From Candidatus Latescibacterota bacterium (GTDB taxonomy: Bacteria; Latescibacterota; MWCZ01): 64,000 nt of DNA. The position numbers and the translations under genes are program-made. Shown here one piece after another: positions 28,279-37,368 of this stretch; within the stretch, counting starts at the first letter, position 1, and each line of letters begins with the position of its first letter. The stretch covers positions 462,664 to 526,663 of the forward strand of contig JAKJDF010000001.1 of the NCBI GenBank assembly GCA_022706085.1, written 5' to 3'. The notes under the pieces are model-generated. The model made no database searches and was not told the origin of the DNA. It worked only from the letters and a program-made list of their open reading frames with translations.

Positions 28279-29382
28279 TCACTCCATCGGGGACAGCTCC
28301 TCCCACACATCAATCATCCGGTGATAATTCGCGAGCATGCGCGGGGTGAGGTTGCAGAGAGGCCCGGCGGTAGTCTGGAAGATCATTCGGTGCTTCCCTC
28401 CCTCAAACGCCGCGCGGGAGGCCGCTTCCACCTCCTCCGGCGTCTCGTTTTCGAGAATCCTCGCCTCGATGTTGCCACCAAGCGTGATACGACCCGCGGC
28501 GAGGGCCTTCGCCTCGGCGAAGGTAATGTCGCCGTCGGGAGGCGGTTCCACCGGTTCGAACAGGTCCGCGCCCCGGGCTATGGCGAGTTCGAGCGTCGAG
28601 CGCACGTTGCCGTGGCAATGCACGTGGCTCAGGGCTCCAGCAGCATGCATCTGCGCGATCAGTTTCGCCTCGAATGGCTGCACGAGCTCCTCGTACACGT
28701 GATGCGGGGCCATGGGCGGCGTTACCCACTCGCACCCACCCATCCAGACGAACTCGATCTGGCGAGTGGAAAAAATCACCTCGAGCACGTTGCGGATCCG
28801 TTCGTAACACTGTTCGGTCAGTTCCTTGAGCAACCCCAGCTCCGTGGCGCACATCTCGAGGAACATCTGATACGGCATCATGCCGGCCACGCACACGAAC
28901 GGTGAAGAGGCACCGGTGTGCATGATCCCCCGCCTCGGAAAGGCTTCTGGCAAGTTCGACAAGTCCGGTGGAGCGACTCCCTCCGGGAGTTCCCACGGCA
29001 CCGAGCGGATCTTCTCAATGTCCTCGCGCGACTCCACAGGGTACTTCACGGTCCACACCGTCGAGCTGATCTCGTTGGTGCCTGTGACGGCCGTCAGCAC
29101 GCCTTTCGGGGTATCTATTTCCGTGGTCGTGATGACTGCGCCGTCCCGAACCTCACGCTTCACTTCCCTCATGAACTGCGGCGGCGTGACGAGATAACGG
29201 TTCACCTCCGCCGGCACGGTGTGGAGGAACACAAGTTCCTCCCCGACACGGTCAAGGATTTCCTGCATCCCGGGGTCACTTAGCCCCCTGTTTGTCGGGT
29301 GATTGAAGCTGTGGAGATCGATCGGAACGCGATCAATTTCTTCCCCCCGGAGGGCACCCAGAAAACGTTCTCGTGCAGTCAT
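28279..29382 (-). CDS. UroD-fold methyltransferase-like protein 3
   Basis: 367 residues starting MTARERFLGALRGEEIDRVPI, the standard opening of UroD-fold methyltransferases. The metal-site region reads LSHVHCHGNVRSTLELA, with His-x-Cys-His-Gly, and a later TAGPLCNLTPRMLANYHRMID supplies a Cys close to the C-terminus, so unlike the pair near 5-7 kb this member keeps the full set of candidate zinc ligands. That makes a methyl-transfer role more credible. The start was placed at the ATG that begins the conserved segment; the open frame extends 200 codons upstream without homology. Paralogy with the other two is distant. Confidence 0.75.
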   Translation of the reverse strand: MTARERFLGALRGEEIDRVPIDLHSFNHPTNRGLSDPGMQEILDRVGEELVFLHTVPAEVNRYLVTPPQFMREVKREVRDGAVITTTEIDTPKGVLTAVTGTNEISSTVWTVKYPVESREDIEKIRSVPWELPEGVAPPDLSNLPEAFPRRGIMHTGASSPFVCVAGMMPYQMFLEMCATELGLLKELTEQCYERIRNVLEVIFSTRQIEFVWMGGCEWVTPPMAPHHVYEELVQPFEAKLIAQMHAAGALSHVHCHGNVRSTLELAIARGADLFEPVEPPPDGDITFAEAKALAAGRITLGGNIEARILENETPEEVEAASRAAFEGGKHRMIFQTTAGPLCNLTPRMLANYHRMIDVWEELSPME

Positions 29383-29608
29383 AGCTGCGTCCCCGTGTGG
29401 TATGCCCGATGCATGGACTGCCTCATGGGGGAATATACCCGGGGTTGCCGAGGGAGCAAGGGCAAGGGTTCCTGCGTACGGGCTGCAAGCCCGCGCCTTT
29501 CCCTGAACAGTGCGGTCCCGCCCGCGCTCCAAAGGGTTTGAGCGCACCGTCGCGACACGTAGTTTTGGGATTGTAACCCGCCGCTCCATCCCTGCGAGGG
29601 AGTCTCTC

Positions 29609-31402
29609 ATGATGTCGACTACCCGACGGTTTGTTCTCCTGTGCGCCGTTCTCGCACTTGCCGCTTCTTCCGTGTTCGCCGCGCCTCCTGGTCTGCGTGG
29701 TCCGCTTCCCCCCCAGATGCCCGTCCCCTCATCGGACAAATTCACCTTCGCCATCATCGGCGATCGCTGGGGTGGTGAAGTGGCCGCGTGGCCGGTGTTC
29801 GACCGGTCGGTGGAGGAAATCAACCTCACGCGACCCGATTTCGTCATGTCGGTGGGCGACCTGATAGACGGCAAAGTCACCGTTCCGGCGAAGCAGGATT
29901 CCATGTGGCGCGATTTCTGGCAGCACGCGGGCAAGTTCACCGCGCCGTTTTTCGTCGCTCTCGGTAACCACGATCTCTCCAACCCCACCATGCTGGCGCA
30001 CTGGAAGCAGAGCTACGGGCCCACGTATTACTCCTTCGATTACGCCGGTTGCCACTTTGTGGTCCTCTGCACCGAGGAGATGGTCGGGAGCACGGCTCCC
30101 GGCTCACAGTACCTCGGCACGGAACAGACCTCATGGGCGCTGCAGGACCTCGCCGCGAGCGCGGGAGCGCGGCACACGTTCCTGCTCATGCACAAACCCA
30201 TCTGGCGGATGGGCCCGAACGGAACCTCCGACCCGGAAATCGCACGCATCGAGCAGGCGCTCGGCGGCCGGCCGGCAACCTTTTTCGCGGGGCATACGCA
30301 TACGCTCGAACTCCGCCGGCGGGGTGATCGCCGTTATTTCGTCGTCGGCCCCACGGCCACCCGTCTGAACGACCCCGCCGATGCAGCGCCCGAATCAGGC
30401 ACCTACAACCACTACACCACGGTGACAGTCGAGGGGAGCGACGCCCATGTAGCAATCCGCCGGCCGGGCAACGTGTACCGCGAAGACATCGCCGATCCGG
30501 AAATCATGGAAAGGCTCATCAGAAGCGTCCGCACGGAGGCGGAACCACCTCGCGGGCTCGACGGTCCCCAGGCATCCACAGCAATGAGCCTGCAAATCAC
30601 CAACCCGTTTGAGCGCGACACACTGTTCGCCCGGATCAGCATTGACGGCCTCTCGTCCTCCGGGTGGCAATCCCCGCAAACCGGCGGCGGGGAGCTCGCA
30701 ATCGCGCCGGGCAAAACCGAACGCACGCGGTTCACCTTCACCGTGCCGACGAATCGTCTGGTGCCGCTGCCGGAGCTGTATATCGAGATCTTCCATGCCG
30801 GCCGCAGGCTGGGTGGGCTCACGCGCCCGATCAGCGTGTTCACGGAGTCCATGACCCGTCGTGTGGACGAGTGGACCGTGATCGCGCCGTTCGCCCTCGG
30901 CGGTACACCACTCGACAGCGTGAGCGCGGGGCTTCTCGCTACGGACCCGCAGGCCGCGATGCCCGGCCTTTTCCGTCTGCGCGGGCCGGAAGGCGTCTGG
31001 AACCCGCGGGCAACCTACCGTGACGGCGCGACGCAGATTCGCCCGCGAACGGTGAAAACCGACAGCGGTACCACGCGGCTCGACCTTGGACAGGCGTTCG
31101 GCAGGCGGCCTAACACCGTGGCATACGCGGTATGCGGTATTCGGGCGCCGAAAGCCTGCACGGTATATGCCCTCCTCGGTGCGAACGACCACGCGGATGT
31201 CCTCGTGAACGGCGCCCCGGCCATGCCCAACCGGGTGGTCAGCCTGACGCGCGGTGAAGACTATGTCACCCTGCCTCTGAAGGCGGGGTGGAACACCATT
31301 GTCGTACGGTCGGCCAATCAGGGCGCGAACTGGTGGTTCGACTTCACCCTGTTCGACCCGACGGAGTCCGTTCGCATCGCTCCGGCGCCGGGGGGGAATT
31401 GA
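29609..31402 (+). CDS. Secreted calcineurin-like metallophosphoesterase
   Basis: 597 residues. A signal peptide (about 1-25, ending SSVFA-APP) marks it as exported; it is one of the few secreted proteins in the window. Residues 45-260 hold the phosphoesterase motifs GDRWGG, SVGDLIDG, GNHD, MHKP and GHTH. The His of the first motif is replaced, as is common in this GDR-type subgroup. Residues about 310-400 form a beta domain, and the last 150 residues (ALLGANDHADVLVNG, LPLKAGWNTIVVRSANQ, WWFDFTLF) resemble a carbohydrate-binding-type sandwich. GAGGGAG lies six bases before the ATG. Probable role: removing phosphate from an extracellular polymer; not proven. Confidence 0.85.
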   Translation: MMSTTRRFVLLCAVLALAASSVFAAPPGLRGPLPPQMPVPSSDKFTFAIIGDRWGGEVAAWPVFDRSVEEINLTRPDFVMSVGDLIDGKVTVPAKQDSMWRDFWQHAGKFTAPFFVALGNHDLSNPTMLAHWKQSYGPTYYSFDYAGCHFVVLCTEEMVGSTAPGSQYLGTEQTSWALQDLAASAGARHTFLLMHKPIWRMGPNGTSDPEIARIEQALGGRPATFFAGHTHTLELRRRGDRRYFVVGPTATRLNDPADAAPESGTYNHYTTVTVEGSDAHVAIRRPGNVYREDIADPEIMERLIRSVRTEAEPPRGLDGPQASTAMSLQITNPFERDTLFARISIDGLSSSGWQSPQTGGGELAIAPGKTERTRFTFTVPTNRLVPLPELYIEIFHAGRRLGGLTRPISVFTESMTRRVDEWTVIAPFALGGTPLDSVSAGLLATDPQAAMPGLFRLRGPEGVWNPRATYRDGATQIRPRTVKTDSGTTRLDLGQAFGRRPNTVAYAVCGIRAPKACTVYALLGANDHADVLVNGAPAMPNRVVSLTRGEDYVTLPLKAGWNTIVVRSANQGANWWFDFTLFDPTESVRIAPAPGGN

Positions 31403-31654
31403 GAGACGAGAGGGAAGGGAGGGGCGTTTTGCCCGCTCCCGTTCTTTGTCGGGTTGCGTGATACAGTGTGCCGACCGTGAGATCGTGACAGGTAGAGCGG
31501 CATCGCCGAGGCCGCCGCGCCGTGGGAGGCAAGAACCGCAACGCGATGGCACGTGTGGCTGGATTCCCGCCTGCGCGGGAATGACACAATTGCTGCCGGG
31601 GAATCTGGGGTAAGAAGCGGGGAACGTTTCGAGCCGCCCCACGGAAATCCAGCC

Positions 31655-32413
31655 TCAGAACCGCGCAATCGCCGCGTCCAGCCACTTGTTCACGGGTTTT
31701 CCTGGAACGTAGTCCCGCGACCACTCGCCGTCGTGCCCGGTGCGAAGGAATTTCAGCCAGCGTTCAAGGAACTGCTCATCGAGGCCAATCGCGGCTGTTT
31801 CCCGAACCGTTCGCTCCACGTCGTACGCCACGTAGCGAAACTCGATCGCCCCATCGCACTCAATGGCGTATCCTGCGCGAGGATCCCCGTTCCGCGGTTG
31901 GCCGATGGAAGGGATACAGACGTACCGCCGTCCGTTCACCATCCGGTCGATTTCGCGGTGCGAGTGGCCGCAAATGAGCGTGGGGCGGCGCGCCTTTTCC
32001 AGAAACCCCGAGTACACCGCATCCGGCATGTCGGGGTGGAGGTACGGAGCGCCGGCAGGGTGATGCGTCACCATGGCCGGAACACGACAAAAATCGACCT
32101 CCAGAGCCGCAGGAAACGCCTCGAGGAAAACAAGGTGGGCTACGGAAAGCTGGTTGAAGGTCCACTCGTCCCAGTCGCGTGGATTCGCGTGCCGTTCCCC
32201 GAGCTTCCGAATGGCCAGCATGGACGCGTCGTGGTTGCCCCGCACGGCGCGGGCGTCCAGGTGCATCAGCAGTTCCACGCACTCCGCCGGGCGCGGGCCG
32301 AACCCCACGATGTCGCCGAGATAGACGATCTCCTCCGCCGTACCTGCGTCCGCCAGAACGGCCTCGAACGCGGCGAGGTTGGCGTGCACATCGGCGATCC
32401 AGAGGCGCGTCAC
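31655..32413 (-). CDS. YfcE/MJ0936-type metallophosphoesterase
   Basis: 252 residues, a compact calcineurin-like phosphodiesterase with the complete metal site: ADVHAN, LGDIVGFGPRP, RGNHD, THHPAG and CGHSHREID. The GTG start overlaps the stop (TGA) of a truncated pirin copy upstream (GTGA), which suggests that originally an intact pirin gene was translationally coupled to this one. The frame continues upstream but lies inside the pirin fragment. No signal peptide, so it acts in the cytoplasm on a phosphodiester; relatives hydrolyse cyclic nucleotides or artificial diesters, so the natural substrate is unclear. Confidence 0.85.
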   Translation of the reverse strand: MTRLWIADVHANLAAFEAVLADAGTAEEIVYLGDIVGFGPRPAECVELLMHLDARAVRGNHDASMLAIRKLGERHANPRDWDEWTFNQLSVAHLVFLEAFPAALEVDFCRVPAMVTHHPAGAPYLHPDMPDAVYSGFLEKARRPTLICGHSHREIDRMVNGRRYVCIPSIGQPRNGDPRAGYAIECDGAIEFRYVAYDVERTVRETAAIGLDEQFLERWLKFLRTGHDGEWSRDYVPGKPVNKWLDAAIARF

Positions 32414-32617
32414 CTGATAAACGTCCCCTTCTGCAGGTCGCTGATGGCCTCGCGCAGCTCGGCCTGCGTGTTCATGACGATAGGCCCGTGCCACGCCATC
32501 GGCTCACCAATCGGCTTCCCGGCGATGAGGTGAAAGCGAACACCCTCATCGCCACCGGTGATGGCGAGTTCGTCCCCGTCACCGGACACCACGAGGTTTT
32601 TCGGGCCAACCAAGAAC
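32410..32617 (-). pseudogene. Truncated 3' copy of pirin gene
   Basis: About 69 codons repeat the C-terminus of the intact pirin encoded at 33695-34597: GPKNLVVSGDGDELAITGG, VRFHLIAGKPIGEP and MNTQAELREAISDLQKGTFIR. At the DNA level the two 3' ends can be aligned over about 205 bases with scattered substitutions (roughly one in six). The catalytic N-terminal cupin is absent; upstream the frame enters unrelated sequence and then the end of a GC-poor gene. This is a broken duplicate, not a functional pirin. Confidence 0.85.
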
Positions 32618-32686
32618 CTGCTCGGGTCCAAGGTACAGGCCGAGGCATGAAAGCCGGTCCATTCAGCGGCTGGGTACGTAACCCTG

Positions 32687-33505
32687 TCAAGCGCGTTCCA
32701 AAACGCGAAGGTTGCGGGACGTGTCTGCTTCGATGTGGACAAGCGCCTCCCATAGCCTCATCTTGCCGATTGACCACACGAGCAATCCGACGCTTTCATG
32801 GCCTTTGTTCTCCTCGTAGAGGCGAATTGCCTCTGCGGCCTCAATCCGCAGACCCATTTTTGCGTGCACGTAAGCGTACGTAACACCGTCCTTCTGGCGC
32901 AATCGGTTCCAATGCTCAGGCTTCACCTCGGCCAAACGGCCAAAAAGCTTGCCAAAAGGCCAAAAACTCGGTAGCGCAGCGAACAACTCATCAAAATTGT
33001 CACCGAGAAACCAGGTTGGCATGCGTTCGACGGCTAGGACAGCACAAGAAGGCTCACGGAACGCCGCCCAAGCTGTCTCCACCTGTGGTTCCCATCGATT
33101 GTCCCAATGCTCTCGCAGAATGCGGTAGGCTCTGTTCCTCATGTCCTTGTACCGGGAATTCATCAAAAGTTGAACGATCATCTCTCGCATCTCAAGGTCA
33201 CAACCTTCGAACAATTGCTCCAGACAGAACGCGCAGGGCGTCGCTTTCTTGCGGGTTAGCACAGGCAACAAGGCAGCAAGAGTTGCTAACAACTCCTTGT
33301 GGCAGTCCCCGAAATCCGCGCGCATGTCATCGCGGATTCTCGTGACAATTTTCTGACGAACGCAGAAATCTTGATCGAACTCAAGATCAAGAAAGCCGCA
33401 GGCCTCACTCGCGGACAAGCAGGAGAGGAACGCATCAAAGAGTGGATCGAAAGCACCAATTCCCCGTTGTTCCTCCAAATCGCGAAGATAAGCCAGTCTG
33501 TCCAT
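32687..33505 (-). CDS. Hypothetical protein, GC-poor, helical
   Basis: 272 residues with no family that I recognise. The sequence appears almost wholly alpha-helical, with repeated helical stretches of HEAT type (KELLATLAALLPVLTRKK, LEMREMIVQLLMNSRYKDMRNRAYRILREHW) and two CxxC-like or Cys pairs early on. AAAGGAG stands five bases before the ATG, a strong ribosome site. The gene has visibly lower GC than both neighbours and is wedged between two copies of the pirin 3' end, so it was very likely brought in by insertion or unequal recombination. Single gene, no recognisable partner. Confidence 0.65.
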   Translation of the reverse strand: MDRLAYLRDLEEQRGIGAFDPLFDAFLSCLSASEACGFLDLEFDQDFCVRQKIVTRIRDDMRADFGDCHKELLATLAALLPVLTRKKATPCAFCLEQLFEGCDLEMREMIVQLLMNSRYKDMRNRAYRILREHWDNRWEPQVETAWAAFREPSCAVLAVERMPTWFLGDNFDELFAALPSFWPFGKLFGRLAEVKPEHWNRLRQKDGVTYAYVHAKMGLRIEAAEAIRLYEENKGHESVGLLVWSIGKMRLWEALVHIEADTSRNLRVLERA

Positions 33506-33694
33506 GGGGTCTCCTTTCAACGTCCGACGGTCGTGCAACTAACGCCCCCATCTGTTGTGCGGCAGACGTGACAATCACGTCAGGGGGCCAGTGTTTGCCG
33601 CCGAAGATCCCCCTCGTCAAGCTCAGATGGAAAAATGTCAATCTCGCAAAAATGCCTCTTTACGGCATGTGGATTACACTTTCCTAGAGCCGTT

Positions 33695-34597
33695 TCACCT
33701 GATAAACGTCCCTTTCTGCAGATCGCTGATGGCCTCGCGCAGCTCCGCCTGCGTATTCATGACGATGGGCCCGTGCCACGCCACCGGTTCGCCAATTGGC
33801 CTGCCCGCGATGAGGAGGAAGCGTACACCCGCCTCGCCGCCCATGATGCCAAGCTCATCCCCGTCGCCGAACACCACGAGGTTCTTCGGACCGATCTGAC
33901 ACTCGCGTTCCAGATCGAAGTAGTTGCGGCCTTCCACGTCGAACGCGAAGGGATCGGCCTCCGGCGCGAACTGCCCTTTCCCGTCAATTACGTACGCCAT
34001 CACCGTGTGGCCTTTGGGCACGGGATAACGGAGGTTCCCGCCCGCAGGTACCGACACGTCGAGGTACAACGGCTCTATCACCACGTCCGCCACGGGACCG
34101 CGAACCCCGCCCGCTTCCCCGCAGATGATCCGCGCCGTCGCGCCGCCCGGCAGGTCCACCAGCGGAATCTGCGCCGCCTGAATGCCCCGGTAGCGAGGCG
34201 GCATCATCTTGTTCGCCGCCGGAAGGTTGGCCCAGAGCTGGAATCCCCTCAGCGTGCCTGTCGCGTCCCCTTTCGGCATCTCCTGATGGATGATTCCGCC
34301 ACCTGCGGTCATCCATTGCACGTCGCCCGCGGAAATGACGCCCGAATTACCCATGCTGTCCCCGTGTTCCACCTCTCCGGCAAGCACATAGGTGATCGTC
34401 TCGATGCCACGGTGCGGGTGCCAGGGGAAGCCCTTGATGTACTCCGCCGGATTGTTCGAACTGAAATCGTCCAGCAGCAGGAACGGGTCAAACTGTGGTA
34501 CGTGCTCGGCACCAAACACCCGGTTCAGATGCACTCCTGCGCCCTCGAGTGTCGGCCTCGCCCGCAGAACCTTTTTGATTTTTCTGGTTTCCGCCAT
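33695..34597 (-). CDS. Pirin family protein
   Basis: 300 residues, a bicupin. The N-terminal cupin has all four iron ligands in the family's positions: H60 and H62 in HPHRGIET, H104 and E106 in IIHQEMP. Also visible are FDPFLLLDDF and GDVQWMTAGGG. The C-terminal cupin carries no metal ligands, which is normal. Bacterial pirins are linked to quercetinase-like dioxygenase activity or to redox regulation of pyruvate metabolism. The ATG (MAETRKIKK) is preceded by GAGAGGG. A partial copy of its last 70 codons lies one kilobase downstream. Confidence 0.92.
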   Translation of the reverse strand: MAETRKIKKVLRARPTLEGAGVHLNRVFGAEHVPQFDPFLLLDDFSSNNPAEYIKGFPWHPHRGIETITYVLAGEVEHGDSMGNSGVISAGDVQWMTAGGGIIHQEMPKGDATGTLRGFQLWANLPAANKMMPPRYRGIQAAQIPLVDLPGGATARIICGEAGGVRGPVADVVIEPLYLDVSVPAGGNLRYPVPKGHTVMAYVIDGKGQFAPEADPFAFDVEGRNYFDLERECQIGPKNLVVFGDGDELGIMGGEAGVRFLLIAGRPIGEPVAWHGPIVMNTQAELREAISDLQKGTFIR

Positions 34598-34675
34598 GGT
34601 GTCGCCCTCTCCGGTTCCACGAAACGGTCCGCTCAAAGCTGCTCCGAAATTCGTGCTTGGCAGCTCATCGGGAAG

Positions 34676-35578
34676 TCAGCCGACAATGTGCCGCGTCCAC
34701 TCCCCGTACAACCGCTCAATGTCCTCCAGCCCCTCGTACCGCTTGTAAATGACACGGCTGCGGAGGTGACACTCCGTCCCTTCCCCTGCTTCGTTCACCA
34801 CATACTGGAAGTCCCACGCCGGGTTGAACCGCTTCTTCTCGTCGTTCCGCCCGCCTCCTGAAGGCGACATGGCGATCCTGAGCGGTGCCGTCTGGTCGAA
34901 CATCTGGAGAAAAAGCATGGAGCCGTCGCCGGGGCGCCCGAAAATAAGTGGCAGGCTGAAGCGCCGCCGGCTCCATGAGTGGGCGAGGCTGTGGCCGGCA
35001 TACCTCCGCCCGGGGTCTCCGAGGGAAGGGTCTTCGACTGACGCATGGCAGACCGTGTTGGCTCCACCCTCGCCATGAGCGTCCGGCGCCATGGCGTTCA
35101 GCATCCCGTCGGCATCCAGGAAATGCAGAGCCGGACTGTGGGGCGCATTAATGTAACTCGCCCAGAAGAAGCCGAACCATCTGCCGGCACGCGGCCGCCG
35201 GTGTAGCCTCGCCGTGAACCGCATGTCAATGGTGTGGGGCTCCAATACCTCGAAAACAGTCTCTGATTCGACGCCGGTAAGCGGGGTCGGCGATTGATGG
35301 AGGCTGGCCGACGTTTTCGAGAGGCGCCTCAACTCCATCGGTGCGTGGCGCGGCTCGAAGTTGTCCACCCCTTCATCCGTCATGAAGAGGTCATCCATGC
35401 AGTGTTCGAGATTGAGCCCGGCGTAGAACGGTACGAAGCAGTTCTCCGGGGCGTGTGCACTGGTCAGTGACCAGATGCCGTTGTATCCCGGGCGATGGGA
35501 CGCAAAGTCGTCCGCACCGGCTTCGTTGTTCCCGACGACGACGAAAAGCTCGCTCGTTTTCAACAGCACGCTGTTCAT
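34676..35578 (-). CDS. Hypothetical protein (cytoplasmic, beta-rich)
   Basis: 300 residues with no confident family. It has no signal peptide or membrane span. Segments such as SVLLKTSELFVVVGNN, FVPFYAGLNLEHCMDDLF, HTIDMRFTARLHRRP, WFGFFWASYINAP and FHLRSRVIYKRYEG-like strands near the end suggest a lectin- or mutarotase-like beta-sandwich. AAAGGAT precedes the ATG at good spacing. It lies 78 bp upstream of pirin and is divergent from a sulfatase. A role in binding or processing a sugar is a guess from context only. Confidence 0.6.
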   Translation of the reverse strand: MNSVLLKTSELFVVVGNNEAGADDFASHRPGYNGIWSLTSAHAPENCFVPFYAGLNLEHCMDDLFMTDEGVDNFEPRHAPMELRRLSKTSASLHQSPTPLTGVESETVFEVLEPHTIDMRFTARLHRRPRAGRWFGFFWASYINAPHSPALHFLDADGMLNAMAPDAHGEGGANTVCHASVEDPSLGDPGRRYAGHSLAHSWSRRRFSLPLIFGRPGDGSMLFLQMFDQTAPLRIAMSPSGGGRNDEKKRFNPAWDFQYVVNEAGEGTECHLRSRVIYKRYEGLEDIERLYGEWTRHIVG

Positions 35579-35762
35579 GTGGTATCCTTTCCATGCATCC
35601 AATCCTCTCGGTCCCTTCCGTCATGTTGCAGGATAGTGCCCTCATGGGGCGGGGGCAAGCACAGGTAACAGCCACCCGGTACCGCTATTGATTTCGCGGC
35701 CCGGCCGTCGGTACCTTCGCTTGCAGAACCTCCCGCAACCACCCCGAAAGAGGTAATCCGCC

Positions 35763-37277
35763 ATGCCTGCCCCATCGCGCCCGAACATCCTGCTCCTGAT
35801 GACCGACCAGCAACGGTACGACTCCCTCGGTTGCTACGGCTTCCCCGCTGCGCACACGCCGAATCTCGATCGCCTGGCGCGCGAAGGAGTGCTGTTCGAG
35901 AAGTTCTACGTCACAAACCCCATCTGCACGCCAAGCCGGTCCAGCATGTTCACCGGCAAGCACCTGCACGGCCACGGCGTGTATACCGTCTACGGAAACC
36001 TGCCCGAGGACGAGGTCCTGTTCCCGGAGCACCTCCAGCACACAGGTTACGAAACCGCGCTGTTCGGCAAACTCCACATCCGCAGCCGGATGCTTGAGAA
36101 CTCGGAGCGCCACCCGCACGACGGGTTCGATGTCTACGAATGGTCGCTGGAGGCCTGCCTCGATCTCGATTCGCCGCTGAATGGTTATGGCAAGTGGCTC
36201 AAGGAGCGTGATCCGGCCTTCTTCGAGCAATTGAAACAGGACGGCCGCAAACTCCTCCATCACCCGGCGCACCTCCATTTCACGCACTGGGCCGCCGAGC
36301 GGACGATTGACTACCTGAAACGGCAGGATGGCTCCCGGCCGTTCTTCGCCATGATGAGCATTTTCGACCCTCACAACCCGTACGAGGCGTGGCCGGAGGA
36401 ATTCGGCAGGCTGATTGACGCGGACAAAATCCCCGACCCGCTCGTCACGGAAGGCGAGATGGAACGCCTGCCCCGCGGCATCCGGCAGGAGCACGAGGGG
36501 AGCTACCTCGGCGCGTTTTCCCGCTACAGCCTCGACGACCTCCGCAGAATCCGCTTCGGGTACCACGCCTCCATCGCGTTCGCCGACCACGAGTTCGGCC
36601 GCGTGCTCGACACGGTGAGAGAGCAGGGACTCGAACAGAGCACCCTCGTGATCTTCGCATCCGACCACGGCGATATGCTGGGCGATCACAGCCTGCTGGT
36701 GAAGGGCGCGTATTTCTTCGACCCGAACATCCGCGTGCCGCTCATCATGCGCTGGCCGGAAGCGTTTCCGGGCGGGCGCCGCGTCTCCTCACTGGTTCAG
36801 ATTCAGGACCTCGCCGCCACCATCCTCGCCGCCGCCGGTTTGGAGCCGGAGGACATCCGCGCGAAGGCACCCGAAGCGGAGAATCTGCTTCCTCTGGCGA
36901 CAGGGGAAAAGGATCGAGTGCGCGACTGGGCGGCGTGTGTCTACCGGAACACCGGCATCAAAGAGGGCGGCGTCTACTTCGATCCCGAAATTCACGCGAC
37001 CATGTTCATGGACGAGCGATTCAAGTTGGGAGTGTTTCACGATGTGAGCGGCTCTCCCGGATGCGGCACTGACGGCGTTCTGTACGACATGCAGGAGGAT
37101 CCGAACGAACTGCACAACCTCTGGTCGGATCCGGCATGCCGGGACGTGCGGCTGCGGCTGACCGAACGGCTGCTCGACTGGCAGGTGGCGCAGGAGCTGC
37201 GGTACGGCCAGAGGGGAACCGACCTCCAACCAGCCGCCTCCCAGCGCATCATTCAGGACCCGACCCGGAACAAATGA
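35763..37277 (+). CDS. Type I (formylglycine) sulfatase
   Basis: 504 residues that remove sulfate esters. The N-terminal motif RPNILLLMTDQQRYDSLGCYG supplies metal ligand Asp15. ICTPSRSSMFTGK contains the C-x-P-x-R signature, with Cys55 the residue converted to formylglycine, and SDHGDMLGDH supplies further metal ligands. A C-terminal subdomain is present (DMQEDPNELHNLW). No signal peptide is visible, although such sulfatases are usually exported, so a cytoplasmic enzyme on imported oligosaccharides is implied. No formylglycine-generating enzyme gene is seen in the window. Substrate cannot be deduced. The acetyltransferase gene follows on the same strand. Confidence 0.92.
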   Translation: MPAPSRPNILLLMTDQQRYDSLGCYGFPAAHTPNLDRLAREGVLFEKFYVTNPICTPSRSSMFTGKHLHGHGVYTVYGNLPEDEVLFPEHLQHTGYETALFGKLHIRSRMLENSERHPHDGFDVYEWSLEACLDLDSPLNGYGKWLKERDPAFFEQLKQDGRKLLHHPAHLHFTHWAAERTIDYLKRQDGSRPFFAMMSIFDPHNPYEAWPEEFGRLIDADKIPDPLVTEGEMERLPRGIRQEHEGSYLGAFSRYSLDDLRRIRFGYHASIAFADHEFGRVLDTVREQGLEQSTLVIFASDHGDMLGDHSLLVKGAYFFDPNIRVPLIMRWPEAFPGGRRVSSLVQIQDLAATILAAAGLEPEDIRAKAPEAENLLPLATGEKDRVRDWAACVYRNTGIKEGGVYFDPEIHATMFMDERFKLGVFHDVSGSPGCGTDGVLYDMQEDPNELHNLWSDPACRDVRLRLTERLLDWQVAQELRYGQRGTDLQPAASQRIIQDPTRNK

Positions 37278-37368
37278 CCGGGCAGGGCAGGGATTTCGGC
37301 ACATCGCGGAAACCTCCGATTGCGCGGCAGAACGCCTTCCACCCGTTGCCTTGAACCAGGGAGATACC

